64,000 bases of DNA from an uncultured Thiothrix sp. (GTDB taxonomy: Bacteria; Pseudomonadota; Gammaproteobacteria; Thiotrichales; Thiotrichaceae): contig NZ_CALMZC010000015.1 of the NCBI RefSeq assembly GCF_937873765.1, positions 124,001 to 188,000 on the forward strand, in the 5' to 3' direction. Each line of letters opens with the position of its first letter. Within the stretch, counting starts at the first letter, position 1. Shown here in pieces: positions 8,906 to 19,081 of the stretch. A program made the position numbers and the translations under genes. The notes below the pieces were generated by a model. That model saw only the letters and a program-made list of their open reading frames with translations, was not told the origin of the DNA and did no database searches.

Positions 8906-9361
8906 TTACTTAAGGTAAGCGCTTAAGCCATTTGGCACAGCACTAATACTCACAAAAGTTTTAGCGTTTTCGTCATGGTGATAGCTGCTGTGCTTATCCT
9001 CATAACGGTCGTGATCATGATCATAATGATAACCACGTGCCACGATACGGTTGTTGGTCAACTTATAAATATTGCGTTTTAAGTTGCTTTCTTTGCGTTC
9101 CAGTGAATTACGTTCTTTATTAGTCAAACGATGGTCTTTTAAGGCCATTTTCAGTGAATAACGTAAACTTTTCAGTTCAGAGCGCAGCATACGTTCTTCG
9201 CCGCGCGTTAATTTGCCAGTTGCCACACCGCTATCAATTCGCGCATCTAAAGCGCCTATATTGACAGGGCTGGAATGATAACTCGGCGAGGCCATCGCTG
9301 TAGAAGAGCCTATGACTGCGCCAGCGATTAATAAACTTGAGAGTAGCGTTTTGAGTTTCAT
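8906..9361 (-). CDS. Secreted helical protein with two GxLTxxE-type motifs
   Basis: 151 residues with a clear signal peptide (MKLKTLLSSLLIAGAVIGSSTAMA). The mature part has two related helical units: SGVATGKLTRGEERMLRSEL and DHRLTNKERNSLERK, then a His/Asp-rich stretch (YHYDHDHDRY, SSYHHDE) that could bind metal. The same two-unit pattern occurs in the protein at 31213-31719. Function unknown; periplasmic location inferred from the signal peptide. It is a stand-alone gene with its own terminator. Confidence 0.75.
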   Translation of the reverse strand: MKLKTLLSSLLIAGAVIGSSTAMASPSYHSSPVNIGALDARIDSGVATGKLTRGEERMLRSELKSLRYSLKMALKDHRLTNKERNSLERKESNLKRNIYKLTNNRIVARGYHYDHDHDRYEDKHSSYHHDENAKTFVSISAVPNGLSAYLK

Positions 9362-9570
9362 GATATTTCCCTAGTAACTTGGTTTAAAGTTTTCTTGTCT
9401 TGACAGGGATAAAGATACGCGCTGAATTTGTGGGAAAAATGCGCTAAATGTGGAAAGAAAGCGTAAGGCTGATCCCTTATTTAGGGGATGCTAAGTGAGG
9501 TATGTAGGCTTTGTAAGCTGAAGAATTCATCGGTAGGGCTTTAACAATGGACAAACACTCACCAGTGCAA

Positions 9571-9594
9571 GCCACCTAAATTATCTTAGGTGGC
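9571..9594 (-). terminator. Hairpin downstream of glnS
   Basis: Perfect 9-bp inverted repeat GCCACCTAA/TTAGGTGGC with a 6-base loop, 13 bases past the glnS stop. There is no T tract on either side, so it may act with Rho or protect the 3' end. Confidence 0.5.
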
Positions 9595-9606
9595 GCACAG
9601 CAAGGT

Positions 9607-11283
9607 TTAAGGTTCTTGCTCAGTTTTACCCCAAGTATCTTTCAAACCGATAATCCGATTAAACACCGGCTTATCCGCACTGGAATAAAGCGAATCGAGA
9701 ATAAAATAACCTTCACGTTCAAATTGATAGCGATCATCTGTTGTTGCTTTCGCTAAACCGATCTCAGCCTTACAACCTTGCAAAATAGCTAAACTATGCG
9801 GATTCATAAAGTTTAAAAAATTCTTATCGCCTGCATCAGGGGCTGGGTCAGAGAATAAACGGTCGTATAAGCGCACTTCACAATCAATGTGTTCACGTGC
9901 CGATACCCAATGAATCACGCCTTTGGCTTTCACACCATCCGCAGGGTCTTTGCCGACGGTATCTTCAATCACGCGGGCGCGTACCTCGATAATATTACCA
10001 CTGGCATCTTTAATCGCTTCATCCGCTTCGATGACATAGGCATTTCGCAAACGTACCCGCTTACCCAATACCAAACGCTTATATTGCTTATTCGCAGCTT
10101 CACGGAAGTCGTCTTGATCAATATAAATTTCGCGGCAGAACGGCAACTCGCGATTACCCCAATCTTCGCGTTGTGGGTGAATCGGTGCGAGCATAGTTTC
10201 AGTTTTGTCTTCAGGATAATTGGTCAGGGTGACTTTCAAAGGATGCAACACGCACATGGCGCGTGGCGCAAGGGCGTTTAAGTCTTCGCGTAAAGCATAT
10301 TCGAGCATGCTAATGTCAATCACGCCGTCGACTTTAGTCACACCCGCCATTTCACAGAAATCGCGTAAGGCTTTTGGGGTGAAGCCACGCCGACGCATAC
10401 CGGCAATCGTCGGCATCCGTGGATCATCCCAACCATCCACATGCTGTTCATCCACCAATTGCTTGAGTTTACGCTTACTGGTGACGGTGTAGTTCACATT
10501 CAATCGCGAGAATTCATATTGGTGAGGTTTAGCCGGTACAGGCAAGTTATCAATACACCAATCATACAAAGGTCGATGCGCTTCAAACTCTAAAGTGCAA
10601 ATCGAATGCGTAATCCCTTCAATTGCATCACTTTGACCATGTGCATAATCGTAAGAAGGATAAATACACCATTTATCACCAGTTTGATGATGCGAGGCAT
10701 GCTTAATCCGATACAAAACAGGGTCACGTAAATTGATATTCGGTGAACTCATATCAATTTTAGCGCGCAAAGAGCAATGTCCATCAGGGAATTCGCCCGC
10801 GCGCATTTTTTCAAATAGAGCTAAATTTTCTTCCACTGAGCGTTCACGATAAGGACTATTTTTACCCGGCTCAGTCAACGTGCCCCGATATTCGCGCATT
10901 TGTTCGGCATTCAAATCGCAGACAAAGGCTTTACCCTGTTCGATTAAATACAACGCCCATGCATGCAGTTGATCGAAATAATCCGAGGCATAGCGTACTT
11001 TGCCATCCCATTGATAGCCCAGCCATTGCACATCTTTTTGGATAGATTCGACATATTCTTCATCTTCTTTGACCGGATTGGTGTCATCCATGCGCAAATT
11101 GCACTTGCCACCATAACGTTGGGCTAAACCGAAATTCAGCCAAATCGATTTAGCATGGCCTAAATGCAAGTAGCCATTCGGTTCAGGGGGAAAGCGCGTT
11201 TTAATTTCGCTGACCGCATGGTTAGCGAGATCATTTTCCACGATGCGCTCAATAAAATTTAGGGGACGGCTAGTATCGCTCAT
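9607..11283 (-). CDS. glnS: Glutaminyl-tRNA synthetase
   Basis: 558 residues, close to the 554 of the E. coli enzyme. It charges tRNA-Gln with glutamine in the cytoplasm. Class I signatures are [15 protein letters not shown] (HIGH box at about residue 40) and [10 protein letters not shown] (KMSKS-type box near residue 268). The N-terminal catalytic Rossmann domain is followed by the beta-barrel anticodon-binding domains. Single transcription unit, divergent from panB. Confidence 0.98.
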   Translation of the reverse strand: MSDTSRPLNFIERIVENDLANHAVSEIKTRFPPEPNGYLHLGHAKSIWLNFGLAQRYGGKCNLRMDDTNPVKEDEEYVESIQKDVQWLGYQWDGKVRYASDYFDQLHAWALYLIEQGKAFVCDLNAEQMREYRGTLTEPGKNSPYRERSVEENLALFEKMRAGEFPDGHCSLRAKIDMSSPNINLRDPVLYRIKHASHHQTGDKWCIYPSYDYAHGQSDAIEGITHSICTLEFEAHRPLYDWCIDNLPVPAKPHQYEFSRLNVNYTVTSKRKLKQLVDEQHVDGWDDPRMPTIAGMRRRGFTPKALRDFCEMAGVTKVDGVIDISMLEYALREDLNALAPRAMCVLHPLKVTLTNYPEDKTETMLAPIHPQREDWGNRELPFCREIYIDQDDFREAANKQYKRLVLGKRVRLRNAYVIEADEAIKDASGNIIEVRARVIEDTVGKDPADGVKAKGVIHWVSAREHIDCEVRLYDRLFSDPAPDAGDKNFLNFMNPHSLAILQGCKAEIGLAKATTDDRYQFEREGYFILDSLYSSADKPVFNRIIGLKDTWGKTEQEP

Positions 11284-11419
11284 AATTTTTAGCTTTTTTC
11301 AGTGATTGCAATGCCAGAATTAGACTATGTGCTCGACGGTATGTCTAGTGTAAAACTTTCGAGCAATTTTTCTCTGCGCCAGACGGTAGAAATCCTCTAG
11401 TTGTGCGGCGCAAAATAGC

Positions 11420-11450
11420 TTGAATACTAGCAGATTTTTCAGGTTATACT
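11420..11450 (+). promoter_or_regulatory. Candidate sigma70 promoter of panB-panC
   Basis: TTGAAT (11420-11425) and TATACT (11445-11450) lie 31 bases upstream of the panB ATG at 11481. The 19-base spacer is longer than ideal, so the assignment is tentative. Confidence 0.4.
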
Positions 11451-11480
11451 GTGCCTCCGTCATTCGGAGGAGTACCTATA

Positions 11481-12308
11481 ATGGATCAAAAAGATAGCTC
11501 AAGCGCTAAGCTTAGCAAGCGCCGCACCGTCACTACACTACGTAAGATGAAGCAAGACAAGGAAAAGATTGTCATGCTCACCGCTTACGATTCCAGTTTT
11601 GGGCGAGTGTTAGATGAGCAAGGGGTTGATGTGATCCTCATTGGGGACTCGCTCGGTATGGTGATTCAAGGCCATCCAACCACGATTCCGGTCACTGTCG
11701 ATGACATGATTTATCACACGCGTGCGGTGTCAGCCGTCGCACAGACTGCTTTAGTCTTAGCCGATTTACCCTTTATGAGTTATACCTCGTCAGAAATGGC
11801 CTTACGCAATTGTGCGCGCCTGATGCAAGAAAGTGATGCGCAGATGGTCAAACTTGAAGGGGGCGCCCCTCAAGTCGCGACGGTCAAGCAACTGACCCAT
11901 CACGGTGTACCTGTCTGTGCACATTTAGGCTTGCAGCCACAATCGGTGCATAAACTGGGTGGTTATCGCGTGCAAGGCCGTGACGATGCAGTGGCTAAGC
12001 AAATGCAAGCGGATGCTTTAGCCTTACAGGATGCTGGTGCAGATATGATTTTGCTGGAATGTGTGCCTGAAGTCTTAGCCACTGCTATTACCCAAGCGGT
12101 TGAAGTACCGGTGATTGGAATTGGTGCAGGACGTGGCTGTGATGGGCAAGTGTTAGTATTACACGATATGTTAGGACTCACACCACGTGCACCTCGCTTC
12201 TCACAGAATTTTATGCAAGAAGGCCGCACGATTCAGCAAGCAATTCGCGCTTATGTGGAGGCCGTAAAATTGGGTAATTTCCCTGCTGATGCACATTGTT
12301 TTGTGTAG
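11481..12308 (+). CDS. panB: 3-methyl-2-oxobutanoate hydroxymethyltransferase
   Basis: 275 residues. First step of pantothenate synthesis: adds a hydroxymethyl group from methylene-tetrahydrofolate to ketoisovalerate. Signatures are MLTAYDSSFGRVLDE, IGDSLGMVIQGH (metal and substrate loop) and VIGIGAGRGCDGQVLVLHDMLG near the C-terminus. ATG 11481 is preferred over an upstream in-frame start because GGAGGAG (11466-11472) sits eight bases before it. The next gene, panC, starts 32 bases downstream, forming a panBC operon. Confidence 0.97.
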   Translation: MDQKDSSSAKLSKRRTVTTLRKMKQDKEKIVMLTAYDSSFGRVLDEQGVDVILIGDSLGMVIQGHPTTIPVTVDDMIYHTRAVSAVAQTALVLADLPFMSYTSSEMALRNCARLMQESDAQMVKLEGGAPQVATVKQLTHHGVPVCAHLGLQPQSVHKLGGYRVQGRDDAVAKQMQADALALQDAGADMILLECVPEVLATAITQAVEVPVIGIGAGRGCDGQVLVLHDMLGLTPRAPRFSQNFMQEGRTIQQAIRAYVEAVKLGNFPADAHCFV

Positions 12309-12340
12309 TAAAGATTAAAAAAGACTTGAGAGGACTTAGC

Positions 12341-13216
12341 ATGCAATTAGTGCATCAAATTGAAGCATTGCAAGCACAAATTCGCGCTTGGCGTACTAGT
12401 GGTGAAACTATTGCTTTTGTACCAACAATGGGCAATTTGCATGGCGGACATTTAACGCTAGTGCAACGAGCTAAAGAAATGGGTACGAAAGTAGTAGTGT
12501 CCATTTTCGTGAATCCCGCCCAATTTGACCGCGCTGAAGATTTGGCGGCTTATCCCAAAACCTTGGATGCAGACTGCGGTTACTTAGCCAAATTGAACAC
12601 CGATTTAGTATTCGCACCAACCCCAGAAAGTATGTATCCCACCGGCAAGCTACGTACTAAAGTCGAGGCACCGGGCATTAGTGATATTCTTGAAGGTGAA
12701 AAGCGCCCTGGTCACTTTACGGGGGTCGCTACGGTGGTTTGCAAGTTGTTTAATTTAGTGGAGCCAGATATTGCGATCTTTGGGGAAAAAGATTTCCAAC
12801 AATTGCTGGTAGTGCGGCAGATGGTGAAAGACTTAAACATTAACGTGCAAATCGTTGGTGTAACGGCCGTCCGTGAACCCGATGGCTTAGCGATGAGTTC
12901 GCGCAATGGTTATCTGACTCCCGAGCAACGTCAACAAGCGCCATATTTACATCAAACCCTGCAAGAAGCGGCACGGCAAATTGTCGCTCAAGGTCAAGTG
13001 ACGGATGAGGGCTTTGAGTCGATCCAGCAAATTATGATTGGGCATTTAGCTGAGCATGGCTTTCGTCCTGAATATTTTGAAGTACGGCGTGAGAATGACT
13101 TACAAGTACCCAGTTTAGGTGATGAAAATCTAGTGATTTTGGCTTCCGCATGGCTGGGCAAAGCGCGCTTAATTGATAATGTGCAAGTCTTCTTAAAGGA
13201 CGGACGAATTGTTTGA
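12341..13216 (+). CDS. panC: Pantothenate synthetase
   Basis: 291 residues. Condenses pantoate with beta-alanine using ATP. The nucleotide-binding motif FVPTMGNLHGGH (HIGH-like) lies near the N-terminus. ISDILEGEKRPGHFTGVATVV and IFGEKDFQQL form the substrate pocket, and AMSSRNGYL is the KMSKS-like loop. The ATG at 12341 has GAGAGGA upstream; the frame is open further back into the end of panB but without a site. Co-transcribed with panB. Confidence 0.97.
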   Translation: MQLVHQIEALQAQIRAWRTSGETIAFVPTMGNLHGGHLTLVQRAKEMGTKVVVSIFVNPAQFDRAEDLAAYPKTLDADCGYLAKLNTDLVFAPTPESMYPTGKLRTKVEAPGISDILEGEKRPGHFTGVATVVCKLFNLVEPDIAIFGEKDFQQLLVVRQMVKDLNINVQIVGVTAVREPDGLAMSSRNGYLTPEQRQQAPYLHQTLQEAARQIVAQGQVTDEGFESIQQIMIGHLAEHGFRPEYFEVRRENDLQVPSLGDENLVILASAWLGKARLIDNVQVFLKDGRIV

Positions 13217-13242
13217 TCCCATTTCAATCTAGTTAAGGTTTT

Positions 13243-13265
13243 GGGCTATTCTGGTTGAATAGCCC
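13243..13265. terminator. Hairpin between convergent panC and protease gene
   Basis: Perfect 9-bp inverted repeat GGGCTATTC/GAATAGCCC with a 5-base loop, lying between the stops of panC (+) and the S41 protein (-). No T tract; probably a bidirectional terminator. Confidence 0.5.
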
Positions 13266-13280
13266 AGTTCTAGCCATTAG

Positions 13281-15236
13281 TTAGTTGCTACATTTTAAGC
13301 TAATGCTAGTGACAGCAACTTTCAGTTCTTTAGCAAAACCCTCCACCCGAATTTTTCGCTCACCGTTTGCTTTTGGTAGAGTGATCGTTACCGCATTATT
13401 GCTGACATCTTGTGAGCCAGCCGGGCGATTATTGATATACCAGTCCACCCGATCAATGGCTTTGGTGCTGACTTCTAAGGTACAAGTTGCTGCATTGGTT
13501 TTAATGCTAATCTGATAATGCGACTGAGTGATCAGTAGTTTAGCAGCATGGTTAATCAAGTCTTGATTCGTGCCTAAAATGTCGGTGCGTGTCATATAAT
13601 GGCGTTCATCAGGTTCGACGCCAAAGTCTTCGAGAGGTAGCCCTGCTTGTTCGCCAACCCTTAACATGCGGCGGCTGGAGACACGAAAATCGGCCATGCG
13701 TGGCAATTCGGTAAAAGCTTTAGCCAGGGTATTCGTTTCAGTTCGACCAGGAGCTTCCGCTAACACACGTAAGACTAAATGTTGCCAAACATTCGCTCCC
13801 CCCGCGCCTGTATTATCACTCGCGCCCAAAATCTTGCCGACTTTATTATCTCTAAATCCTGCTGCAAACATATCGGTCGCACTATAGCAATGTGCATCAG
13901 TAATTAAGACCACCGGGCCGGTGTAGATTTGCCCAATATCATTCGCTTCTTCTACGGTAGTGATGGCATGGGCGGTCGAGTAAAGAGTACCAGTCACTGG
14001 CGCTTGTTTAAGAGAAGGTACCCAATCTTTTAGATTAATCTGCGGTGCAATCGGTGAGGGCGAGTTACGAATACACAGCTCACGGATCAGCGGAGTACTA
14101 ATAAATTGTGCCCTTTCGGGTTCCACAGGGTGGGGCGTGAAAATTTGTAGTAAACGTTCAGCCGCAGTAATTAAGCCTCCCGGATTGCCACGTAAATCAA
14201 GAATTAAGCCATTTTGCGGCAGGAGGTTTAAGAGACGAATAATCTCCTGAATAAAGGCCTGATCATCCTGCACCATAAAGGAGAACAAGCGTAGATAAGC
14301 AAAGCTCCCACTCGGCGTCGTCACTGAACGGGCAGTAATATCCGGCAATAAGGATTTTACTTCAATGTTATCAGCCGCGCGCCGTCCGGAAACTCGGCGT
14401 CCATGAGGTTTCATTTCGACAAATAATTTTTTGCGTGCTTGATTGATATATTCGCCTTCAAGCTGATTACCCAGCAGAAAGTCGCGATAAATCGTGGATG
14501 GATCAGGGCGAATGGGCAATAGGGTATCTGGACTCGGTATCACTCCTAAATCGACTCCTAAACCGCTACTCGGTTTTATCAATAACCATTCAAAAGAGGT
14601 TTCGAGTAATTTGTCATCGGCAGTTTTGTATTGCAGATAAAGGCGAGTTTCTAAAGGTGGAAGATTAATGGCTAAGGAACGAATCGTCAGGGAGCGTAAA
14701 CCCACAGCATAACGCGCTGCGGCATTACTTCCCCCCCCTTGCTCACCATTTAAGCGAATCGCCTCTATAATAGGTAAGCCATTCCAAGTGATGAGTTCGA
14801 CGCCAGCTTTAAAGGTATCAGAAGCGGGAACAACCCCACTGATTTTGGTAATTAAATAATGCGCTTGTTGTTGCTCATCAAAATATTCTTCGACTAAGAA
14901 AGGTAAAATAGCTGTGAGTGAGTTATAGGGGGCGGGTAAAACATAATTGGTATGTAAATCGTGTAGGCTAGTGAAAATCGAGAGGAGTTCACGATGGAAT
15001 TCTAGCTCACTTTTCACTACCGGATCGCTAGGATTTTCGAGGCGATATTGCAATAAGGTTAAACGCTGTACCGGATCAATCGCATACAGAGCTTTTTTTA
15101 GATAAAGATGCGCGTAGACCTGTTCAAGTAGTATTTTGGCTTGATCAACGAGTATGTGTTTATCGGTGAGGGTTAGGCCAGCATCTTTGGGTAAGTTGTC
15201 GGCTAAACGCGGCAGCCCAGCGGCAAGTTCTACCAT
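13281..15236 (-). CDS. S41-family (Ctp/tail-specific) protease-like protein
   Basis: 651 residues from the ATG at 15236, which has GGGGAG seven bases upstream. The peptidase S41 core is marked by LILDLRGNPGGL (about residues 345-355) and a nucleophile block CYSATDMFAAGF with Ser near residue 452. A long N-terminal region has no clear PDZ signature, and the C-terminal 110 residues form a probable beta-sandwich. No signal peptide is seen, so it may be cytoplasmic, unlike typical periplasmic Ctp proteases. Substrate unknown. It is divergent from the secreted propeller protein gene, with about 75 bases between. Confidence 0.75.
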   Translation of the reverse strand: MVELAAGLPRLADNLPKDAGLTLTDKHILVDQAKILLEQVYAHLYLKKALYAIDPVQRLTLLQYRLENPSDPVVKSELEFHRELLSIFTSLHDLHTNYVLPAPYNSLTAILPFLVEEYFDEQQQAHYLITKISGVVPASDTFKAGVELITWNGLPIIEAIRLNGEQGGGSNAAARYAVGLRSLTIRSLAINLPPLETRLYLQYKTADDKLLETSFEWLLIKPSSGLGVDLGVIPSPDTLLPIRPDPSTIYRDFLLGNQLEGEYINQARKKLFVEMKPHGRRVSGRRAADNIEVKSLLPDITARSVTTPSGSFAYLRLFSFMVQDDQAFIQEIIRLLNLLPQNGLILDLRGNPGGLITAAERLLQIFTPHPVEPERAQFISTPLIRELCIRNSPSPIAPQINLKDWVPSLKQAPVTGTLYSTAHAITTVEEANDIGQIYTGPVVLITDAHCYSATDMFAAGFRDNKVGKILGASDNTGAGGANVWQHLVLRVLAEAPGRTETNTLAKAFTELPRMADFRVSSRRMLRVGEQAGLPLEDFGVEPDERHYMTRTDILGTNQDLINHAAKLLITQSHYQISIKTNAATCTLEVSTKAIDRVDWYINNRPAGSQDVSNNAVTITLPKANGERKIRVEGFAKELKVAVTSISLKCSN

Positions 15237-15311
15237 GATATGCTCCCCAGCGTGTTGTTGGTTTCGTTTAGACAGTATACTCTGCCGGTTCAAAAAACAG
15301 TGGGAAATTCA

Positions 15312-16343
15312 ATGAGGCTTAGGCTGAATATGCAAAAGCAGATGACATTTAACTATTTATTAAGTGCTATTTTAGGGTTTGGATTATCAGCTAATGTGTC
15401 GGCTGAGTTTAAGCAGCGTTCTTATATAGCGCTTAGCCAAGAGCAAGGGCAAATTCTATGGTTGCAAACGGGGGCAAAGTCTAGTCTCAATACCTTTAAT
15501 GGACAGACAGGTGCTTTAGAGCAGACTATAGATTTAACAATCAAACCTGAGCAATTGATCATGGGTTTTACCCCTGATGGCTTTAAAATAGCGTTATTAG
15601 AATCTGGCGGGCTAAGTATTCTGCATCGTACCGGCAAAACTTTACGTACGGTAAAAGTACCGAATTTGCCTAAACTACCGAGTAGTTATCAACCTGCCAC
15701 GGCGATTACCAATGCAGCTGGTACTGCGCAACTCTTTCATGATGCCCAAACTCAGCAGTTACGTGTGATCCACACGGGCAATGGCAGGGAACTAGCAGTG
15801 GTTGACTTGCCTGAAGCGCGTTTATTGGCCTTAGGTTTAGATGCAAACATGAACAAAGTGTCTTTTGTCACGCAGGGTAAGACGGGTAAGGCTGATTTGC
15901 AGGTTTATGATCTCTTCAAAAAAACTACCGTAAAAACCTATGAGATCCGCGCGCCAGCAACTTTTAGCCAGCCCGTGGTATTCAGTTCCGATGGCAACTA
16001 TGCCGCCCTTTTACCGCAACTGATTAATCTGCAAACTGAAGAGGTCTTTACGGTGAAGGATGCCATCGGCTCAGCGGTGTTTACAGCTAATAATGAAGCA
16101 CTGTTATTTGCCAGCAAGCAGGGGTTACAACGTTTGGAGTTAAGCACTCAGCAACAACGACCTTTGACCTTAAATCTTCCAGCCAATTGCCGTACTGCCA
16201 TTGCGGAGGACATTAGTGCCGATCAAAAGCGCTTAGCGTTTGCGAGTTTATGTAGCAATGATCCTAAAACGCTGGCAGTGGTATCTTTCTTAGATGCAAA
16301 TACAGGCCAATGGCAGCGAAATGTCAAGCTAGCGAAGCCTTAA
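15312..16343 (+). CDS. Secreted beta-propeller-like protein
   Basis: About 343 residues; ATG 15312 or 15330 both fit, each giving a signal peptide ending NVSA. The mature chain has repeated strand-turn blocks such as ILWLQTGAKSSLNTFNGQTG, AALLPQLINLQTEEVFTV and LAVVSFLDANTGQW, like the blades of WD40/YVTN propellers. No catalytic motif is visible; periplasmic location is inferred. The glycosyltransferase-like gene starts within a few bases of its stop, so the two are probably translated together. Function unknown. Confidence 0.65.
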   Translation: MRLRLNMQKQMTFNYLLSAILGFGLSANVSAEFKQRSYIALSQEQGQILWLQTGAKSSLNTFNGQTGALEQTIDLTIKPEQLIMGFTPDGFKIALLESGGLSILHRTGKTLRTVKVPNLPKLPSSYQPATAITNAAGTAQLFHDAQTQQLRVIHTGNGRELAVVDLPEARLLALGLDANMNKVSFVTQGKTGKADLQVYDLFKKTTVKTYEIRAPATFSQPVVFSSDGNYAALLPQLINLQTEEVFTVKDAIGSAVFTANNEALLFASKQGLQRLELSTQQQRPLTLNLPANCRTAIAEDISADQKRLAFASLCSNDPKTLAVVSFLDANTGQWQRNVKLAKP

Positions 16344-16349
16344 TTGACT

Positions 16350-17423
16350 ATGCCACATTTAGTTGTTGATATCTCTGCACATGGTTTTGGTCATTTAGCC
16401 CAAACTGCTGCAGTGCTCAATGCCTTAGATCAGCAGAATTTACGCCTTACGATTCGCTCTAAAGCGCCATTAGCTATCTTGCGAGAGCGTATTCATTTGC
16501 CATTTGAGTTGATTCCTCATCAGCAAGATAAGGGCATGATCATGTCAGATGCTTTGCGAGTGGATGTACCCAAAACTTTTGCTTGGTATCAAGCCTTCCA
16601 TGCAAATTTTGCAGTCAGAGTAGAGCAAGCAGCCACTGATTTAGAGGCTTTACAGGTTGATTTATTAGTTGCCAACGTGCCTTATCTAAGTTTAGCCGCA
16701 GCTCAACGCTTAAACTTGCCAACTATAGCTTTATGCTCCTTGAATTGGGCTGATGTGTTTAAAAGCTATTGTGGGCATTTGGCGGGTGCTTCTGAAATTT
16801 ATACAGAAATTTTACAAGCTTACCAAGGCGTAGCTTGTTTTCTCCAACCTACACCCTCGATGGCTATGCCTAGTTTGCTACGCAAACAGGCTATTGCACC
16901 GATTGCTAGCTTAGGCAATCCGCAAACTGAACGCTTACGCACTGTGACTAAGCAGTGCTTTCAAAAATTTGTTTTGGTTGGCTTAGGGGGCATTGGTATG
17001 CGTTTTCCCCTAGAGGCTTGGCCACAGCTTAGTGGGGTGGCGTGGATTTTTGATGATCAAAGTCTGTATTTGGGGCGCGAAGATTTGTTTCCAGTGTCTC
17101 ACTTTGGTTTAAGTTATATTGATCTACTAGCCTCCTGTGATGCGATTCTCACCAAAACTGGCTATGGTACGCAAACAGAAGCAGTTGTTAACCAAATTCC
17201 CGCTATCTGTGTACAGCGTGGTGATTGGCCGGAAGAGCCTTATTTATTTGCTTGGCATCAAGAGCATGGTGAAGTAGCTTTTGTGGATTGGGGGGAAATT
17301 CAAACTGGAAGTTTTGTTGAGAATTTACAAAGTTTGCTTAACCGAACATGGCGTAAAACAAGAATAGTAGCCACGGGTGAGCAAGAAGCCGCACATTTTA
17401 TTCAACGGGCTTTAGCTAACTGA
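16350..17423 (+). CDS. GT-B-fold glycosyltransferase-like protein
   Basis: About 358 residues. It begins MPHLVVDISAHGFGHLAQTA, the glycine-rich N-terminal loop of MurG/UGT-like GT-B enzymes. The C-terminal half holds a donor-site-like stretch, DAILTKTGYGTQTEAVVNQIPAICVQR, comparable to the SHGG-type region but with TKTGYGT. TTG 16344, directly after the upstream stop, is an alternative start. No membrane segment is visible. Donor and acceptor unknown. Its neighbours (beta-propeller, LemA) give no direct hint. Confidence 0.6.
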   Translation: MPHLVVDISAHGFGHLAQTAAVLNALDQQNLRLTIRSKAPLAILRERIHLPFELIPHQQDKGMIMSDALRVDVPKTFAWYQAFHANFAVRVEQAATDLEALQVDLLVANVPYLSLAAAQRLNLPTIALCSLNWADVFKSYCGHLAGASEIYTEILQAYQGVACFLQPTPSMAMPSLLRKQAIAPIASLGNPQTERLRTVTKQCFQKFVLVGLGGIGMRFPLEAWPQLSGVAWIFDDQSLYLGREDLFPVSHFGLSYIDLLASCDAILTKTGYGTQTEAVVNQIPAICVQRGDWPEEPYLFAWHQEHGEVAFVDWGEIQTGSFVENLQSLLNRTWRKTRIVATGEQEAAHFIQRALAN

Positions 17424-17526
17424 AATCAACTGATTAAGCAGATAAACCCTGATCTCTATCTAAAATTTAATGCATCAGTCTTAGAGCCAGCTACACTCCT
17501 ATACATTCTTATTATGGAGCATGAAC

Positions 17527-18144
17527 ATGGCAAATTTGGGTAAGCATCTATGCTTGGCAGGTTTAATACTGCTAAGTACGTTCTTGAGTGGCTGTGGCTA
17601 TAACAATTTGCAGGCACAAGATGAGGCCGTGAAAGCCTCTTGGGCAGAGGTCTTAAACCAATATCAGCGGCGGGCAGATTTAGTGCCAAATTTGGTCAAT
17701 GTTGTGCAAGGCTATGCTGCTCAAGAAAAAGAGGTATTGACACAAGTGACCAATGCTCGTGCCAGTGTGGGGGAGCTGAAACTGAGTCCAGAATCCATGA
17801 ATGACCCTGAGGTCATGAAGCAATTTAGTGCTGTTCAAGGTGAGCTTAGCAGTGCCTTATCGCGTTTATTGGTCGTGAGTGAAAACTATCCGAATCTGAA
17901 GTCGGATAATTTATTTCGGGATTTAAGTGCACAACTTGAAGGGACTGAGAATCGAATTGCCGTAGCGCGTAATCGCTTTATTGAGCAGGTACAGGCTTTC
18001 AATACCACAGTTCGTCAGTTTCCTGAAAATCTCACCGCTAAAGTGATTGGTATGAAGCCTAAAGAAGGTTTCACCGTGGATAGTGAAGCTAACATTATGC
18101 GTGCGCCCAAGGTTGATTTTAATCCTAAGCCTGTAGGGCAGTAA
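17527..18144 (+). CDS. lemA: LemA family lipoprotein
   Basis: 205 residues. ATG 17527 is chosen because GGAG (17516-17519) lies seven bases upstream; the ATG at 17521 is too close. The N-terminus is a lipoprotein signal with lipobox LSGC. The body is the LemA helical bundle: DEAVKASWAEVLNQYQRRADLVPNLVNVVQGYA followed by a conserved ENYPNLKSDNLFRDL block (the first is one continuous helix; only its motif is meant). LemA proteins occur in operons with TPM-domain proteins, exactly as here (two follow). Precise molecular role unknown. Confidence 0.93.
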   Translation: MANLGKHLCLAGLILLSTFLSGCGYNNLQAQDEAVKASWAEVLNQYQRRADLVPNLVNVVQGYAAQEKEVLTQVTNARASVGELKLSPESMNDPEVMKQFSAVQGELSSALSRLLVVSENYPNLKSDNLFRDLSAQLEGTENRIAVARNRFIEQVQAFNTTVRQFPENLTAKVIGMKPKEGFTVDSEANIMRAPKVDFNPKPVGQ

Positions 18145-18145
18145 G

Positions 18146-19081
18146 GTGTTGGTTTTGTGTAAGTGTCTGAGTTTCCGCTTAAGTACTTGGCTGTTGTTAG
18201 CTTGCTTAGTTTTAGGCTTGGTTTTTCCCTTGGCCTATGCTCAGTCTGCAACTACGCCAACAGCCAGTAGACTCAGCTTAAATGCGCCAGTCATTGATCA
18301 GACTAGGACGCTGAATACTGCAGAAATAGCGGCTTTAGATGCCAAGTTGCGTGCTATCCATCAAGCAGGGCGCGCCCAAATAGCGATTGTGCTAGTTCCG
18401 TCAACAGGTAGTGAGAGTACTTTTGATGCAGCGATGCGCTTGGCAGAACAATGGAAACTGGGGACAGCGCAGCAGGACAATGGCCTATTAATCTTCGTAG
18501 CGGTGCAAGATCGACGTGTACAAATACTCACTGGTTATGGTTTAGAATCAGTGCTGCCAGATGTCATCACGAGTCGAATTATCCGCGAAGAAATGACTCC
18601 TGCTTTTCGTGAAGGTGATTATGCAGGCGGTTTAAACGCTGCCGTGGAGCGGCTTGAGCAGATTTTGCAGTTAGATCCGGAACTTGCTAAATCTCAAGCG
18701 ATGCAAGCCCAAGATCAAGCACATGAGCAACTCGCTGATCCATTTGCGAATCTTTTTGGCATGGGTATTTTTTTATTCGTGATCGGGCAGTTTTTACGCT
18801 CATTTTTGGGACGTTTTATTGCAGCAACAGTGGTTGCTGGGCTTGCCTTCTTGGTGGGTTCTAGCGTGTTTGGTTTGTCTGTCTTGCTATCTGCGATGAT
18901 GGCTGTTGTCCTATTTGTACTACTCTTTATCGGGATTGGTACAGGTGGAGGTCGTGGCGGTGGGCGCAGAGGGGGGGGATTTATTTTTACCGGCGGTGGT
19001 GGCGGGCGCTACGGAGGTGGCGGTGGGTATAGTGGTGGTGGCGGCGGTTTTGGTGGTGGAGGAGCGTCTGGGTCATGGTAA
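18146..19081 (+). CDS. TPM-domain (YgcG-type) membrane protein with Gly-rich tail
   Basis: 311 residues with a GTG start one base after the lemA stop. Signal peptide (to about residue 33), then a TPM domain (about 48-180) including VIDQTRTLNTAEIAALDAKL, DNGLLIFVAVQDRRVQI and GYGLESVLPD. Two or three membrane helices follow (about 205-270), and the tail is almost pure glycine with Arg, Tyr and Ser, ending SGSW. Such tails are usual in this family. Likely acts with LemA at the cell envelope. It overlaps the next TPM gene by seven bases. Confidence 0.9.
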   Translation: MLVLCKCLSFRLSTWLLLACLVLGLVFPLAYAQSATTPTASRLSLNAPVIDQTRTLNTAEIAALDAKLRAIHQAGRAQIAIVLVPSTGSESTFDAAMRLAEQWKLGTAQQDNGLLIFVAVQDRRVQILTGYGLESVLPDVITSRIIREEMTPAFREGDYAGGLNAAVERLEQILQLDPELAKSQAMQAQDQAHEQLADPFANLFGMGIFLFVIGQFLRSFLGRFIAATVVAGLAFLVGSSVFGLSVLLSAMMAVVLFVLLFIGIGTGGGRGGGRRGGGFIFTGGGGGRYGGGGGYSGGGGGFGGGGASGSW